Shown here: piece by piece, positions 62,374-64,000 of the stretch
Position numbering within the stretch: the first letter of the stretch is position 1
Layout of the letters: each line of letters opens with the position of its first letter
Assembly: GCA_963924555.1 (NCBI GenBank)
Contig: OZ004595.1
Span: 5,388,599 to 5,452,598, forward strand
Direction: 5' to 3'
Length of the DNA: 64,000 nt
Origin: Crambe crambe
Taxonomy: Eukaryota > Porifera > Demospongiae > Poecilosclerida > Crambeidae
The notes under the pieces: model-generated
Told to the model about the DNA's origin: nothing
Seen by the model: only the letters and a program-made list of their open reading frames with translations
Database searches by the model: none
Position numbers and translations under genes: made by a program

Positions 62374-64000
62374 ATGGCTACATCCATTTCAGTCACTAGT
62401 GTCACTCCCCTTCATCTAGCTGTCAAGTCAGTTGATTTGACTGAAGTCAGAAGGTTACTGTATAGTGGCAAGTATAATGTAGACTGTACTGATTCCAATA
62501 GGCAGACTCCACTGCATTACGCTTCTGCTGCAGGTCATTCAGATATAGTTACGGTGTTGATAGCTGAGTTCAATGCTTGTATGGTTTCAAAGGATAACAA
62601 TGGTTGCATACCATTAATGACTGCATGTTTATATGGAAGGAGAGATGTTGCACTTAGTCTAGTGACTGATCACCTTTGTCCTCTAGACGTAAAAGATAAT
62701 ATGAACACAACAGTTCTTCATTATGCATGTGCTGGAGGTAATGTTATTTTGGTTCATTCCCTGATATATGAACATAATGCTGATATCAATGCTAGGGATA
62801 ATGACAATAACACACCACTCCATGTAGCAGCATTAAGTGGAAAGAAAGAGATTGCATTGTATCTAATTAATAGATTCAGTTATGATATTAATATCAGAGG
62901 TATTTTGGGTAGGTCCTTGTTACATCTAGCATGTGGAAAGGGTGATATTTATTTAGTCCAATCTCTGATATTTGACCACAATGCCGATATGAATGTTAGG
63001 GATGATGAAAATAACACACCACTTCATGTGGCAGCATTAAGTGGAATGAAGGAGGTTGCATTGTATCTAATTAATAAATTAAGCTGTGATATTAATATCA
63101 GAGATCCCTTAGGCAAAACCCTGTTACACAGAGTGTGTGAAAGTAGTAGTGTCAGTCTAGTTCAATCCCTGATACATGATTACAATGCTGATATCAATGC
63201 TAGGGATGATGACAATAACACACCACTCCATGTTGCAGCATTGCATAGAAGAAAAGAGGTTGCATTGTTTTTAATCAAGGAATTTGGTTGTGATATTAAT
63301 ATCAGATATCCTTCAGGCAAAACCATGCTACACAGAGTGTGTGAAAGTGGTAGTGTCAGTCTAGTTCAATCCCTGATATATGAACATAATGCTGATATCA
63401 ATGCTAGGGATAATGACAATAATACACCACTTCATGTAGCAGCATTAAGTGGAAAGAAAGAGATTGCATTGTATCTAATTAATAGATTCAGTTGTGATAT
63501 TAATATCAGAGGTATTTTGGGTAGGTCCTTGTTACATCTAGCATGTGGAAAGGGTGATATTTATTTAGTCCAATCTCTGATATGTGACCACAATGCCGAT
63601 ATGAATGTTAGGGATGATGAAAATAACACACCACTTCATGTGGCAGCATTAAGTGGAATGAAGGAGGTTGCATTGTATCTAATTAATAAATTCAGCTGTG
63701 ATATTAATATCAGAGATCCCTTAGGCAAAACCCTGTTACACAGAGTGTGTGAAAGTAGTAGTGTCAGTCTAGTTCAATCCCTGATACATGATTACAATGC
63801 TGATATCAATGCTAGGGATGATGACAATAACACACCACTCCATGTTGCAGCATTGCATAGAAGAAAAGAGGTTGCATTGTTTTTAATCAAGGAATTTGGT
63901 TGTGATATTAATATCAGATATCCTTCAGGCAAAACCATGCTACACAGAGTGTGTGAAAGTGGTAGTGTCAGTCTAGTTCAATCCCTGATACGTGATCATA
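62374..64000 (+). CDS. second ankyrin-repeat gene, paralogue of 51575-55385 (cut by window end)
   Basis: ATG at 62374 corresponds exactly to the start of ankyrin gene 1 (MATSISVTSVTPLHLA against MATSTSVTDVTPLHLA). The frame stays open without a stop to the window edge, 542 codons, all ankyrin repeats (TPLHYASAAGHSDIV, NTPLHVAALSGKKE, KTLLHRVCESSSVSLVQ). Identity with gene 1 is high in the first five repeats. The array is already longer here than the whole array of gene 1 because of an internal duplication. Whether the GTPase and death segments follow cannot be seen. Confidence 0.85.
   Translation, partial: MATSISVTSVTPLHLAVKSVDLTEVRRLLYSGKYNVDCTDSNRQTPLHYASAAGHSDIVTVLIAEFNACMVSKDNNGCIPLMTACLYGRRDVALSLVTDHLCPLDVKDNMNTTVLHYACAGGNVILVHSLIYEHNADINARDNDNNTPLHVAALSGKKEIALYLINRFSYDINIRGILGRSLLHLACGKGDIYLVQSLIFDHNADMNVRDDENNTPLHVAALSGMKEVALYLINKLSCDINIRDPLGKTLLHRVCESSSVSLVQSLIHDYNADINARDDDNNTPLHVAALHRRKEVALFLIKEFGCDINIRYPSGKTMLHRVCESGSVSLVQSLIYEHNADINARDNDNNTPLHVAALSGKKEIALYLINRFSCDINIRGILGRSLLHLACGKGDIYLVQSLICDHNADMNVRDDENNTPLHVAALSGMKEVALYLINKFSCDINIRDPLGKTLLHRVCESSSVSLVQSLIHDYNADINARDDDNNTPLHVAALHRRKEVALFLIKEFGCDINIRYPSGKTMLHRVCESGSVSLVQSLIRDH
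62752..63977 (+). repeat. 612-bp in-frame duplication of six ankyrin repeats
   Basis: The block 62752-63363 is repeated from 63364 with only a few substitutions (for example ATATTTGACC against ATATGTGACC, AGTTATGAT against AGTTGTGAT). 612 bp is 204 codons, six ankyrin units. The second copy runs to or past the window end. Confidence 0.9.

Overview
The window looks like nuclear DNA from an early-branching animal. A demosponge is my best guess. The reasons are animal-type genes (ACK-family tyrosine kinase, CAMTA, DNAJC16, XRN1), many short introns with GT/AG (occasionally GC/AG) borders, divergently paired genes about 150 bp apart, an AT-rich background, abundant microsatellites, and ankyrin-GTPase-death-domain proteins. 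The species cannot be fixed from sequence alone. All exon models below were read by eye from splice sites, reading-frame phase and protein similarity.

Layout. (1) 1-17491, + strand: 3' part of an ACK/TNK2-like kinase (kinase, SH3, CRIB, tyrosine-rich tail, UBA-like end). Its intron 2768-13756 holds, on the opposite strand, four tandem paralogous genes for small type I membrane proteins (signal peptide, cysteine-rich ectodomain, Thr/Pro mucin-like stalk of variable length, one membrane helix, short tail). (2) 17670-17846: possible 58-residue membrane micro-protein. (3) 18097-31252, +: XRN1 5'-3' exoribonuclease, 33 exons, all seven catalytic acidic residues visible, long repeat-bearing acidic tail. 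(4) 36432-32081, -: DNAJC16. (5) 36596-37306, +: SPCS1, divergent from DNAJC16. (6) 40648-37502, -: unrecognised coiled-coil protein. (7) 40791-42220, +: PPCDC, divergent from the coiled-coil gene. (8) 42498-50802, +: CAMTA-type transcription factor with a CG-1 domain and IQ motifs but no visible TIG or ankyrin part. (9) 51575-55385, +: ankyrin - Roc-like GTPase - two death-like domains. (10) 55386-62373: debris containing possible alternative or relic 3' exons, a broken copy of the CAMTA tail with an in-place inversion, a fold-back element, a reverse-transcriptase fragment and two large hairpins. (11) 62374-64000, +: 5' part of a second ankyrin gene, cut by the window end, with a recent 612-bp internal duplication.

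The genes do not form one pathway. XRN1 (mRNA decay), SPCS1 and DNAJC16 (ER membrane), PPCDC (coenzyme A synthesis) and CAMTA (calcium-linked transcription) are housekeeping or regulatory genes. The two fast-changing parts are the nested receptor-like cluster and the ankyrin-GTPase-death genes. Both show tandem duplication and repeat-number change of the sort seen in recognition or innate-defence families, which is an inference. The ankyrin gene appears to have been duplicated as a block together with the end of CAMTA. Non-autonomous transposons (a TTAA-flanked MITE, a TA-flanked 835-bp element, a 117-bp palindromic element, a tRNA-like SINE) sit in introns and gaps.
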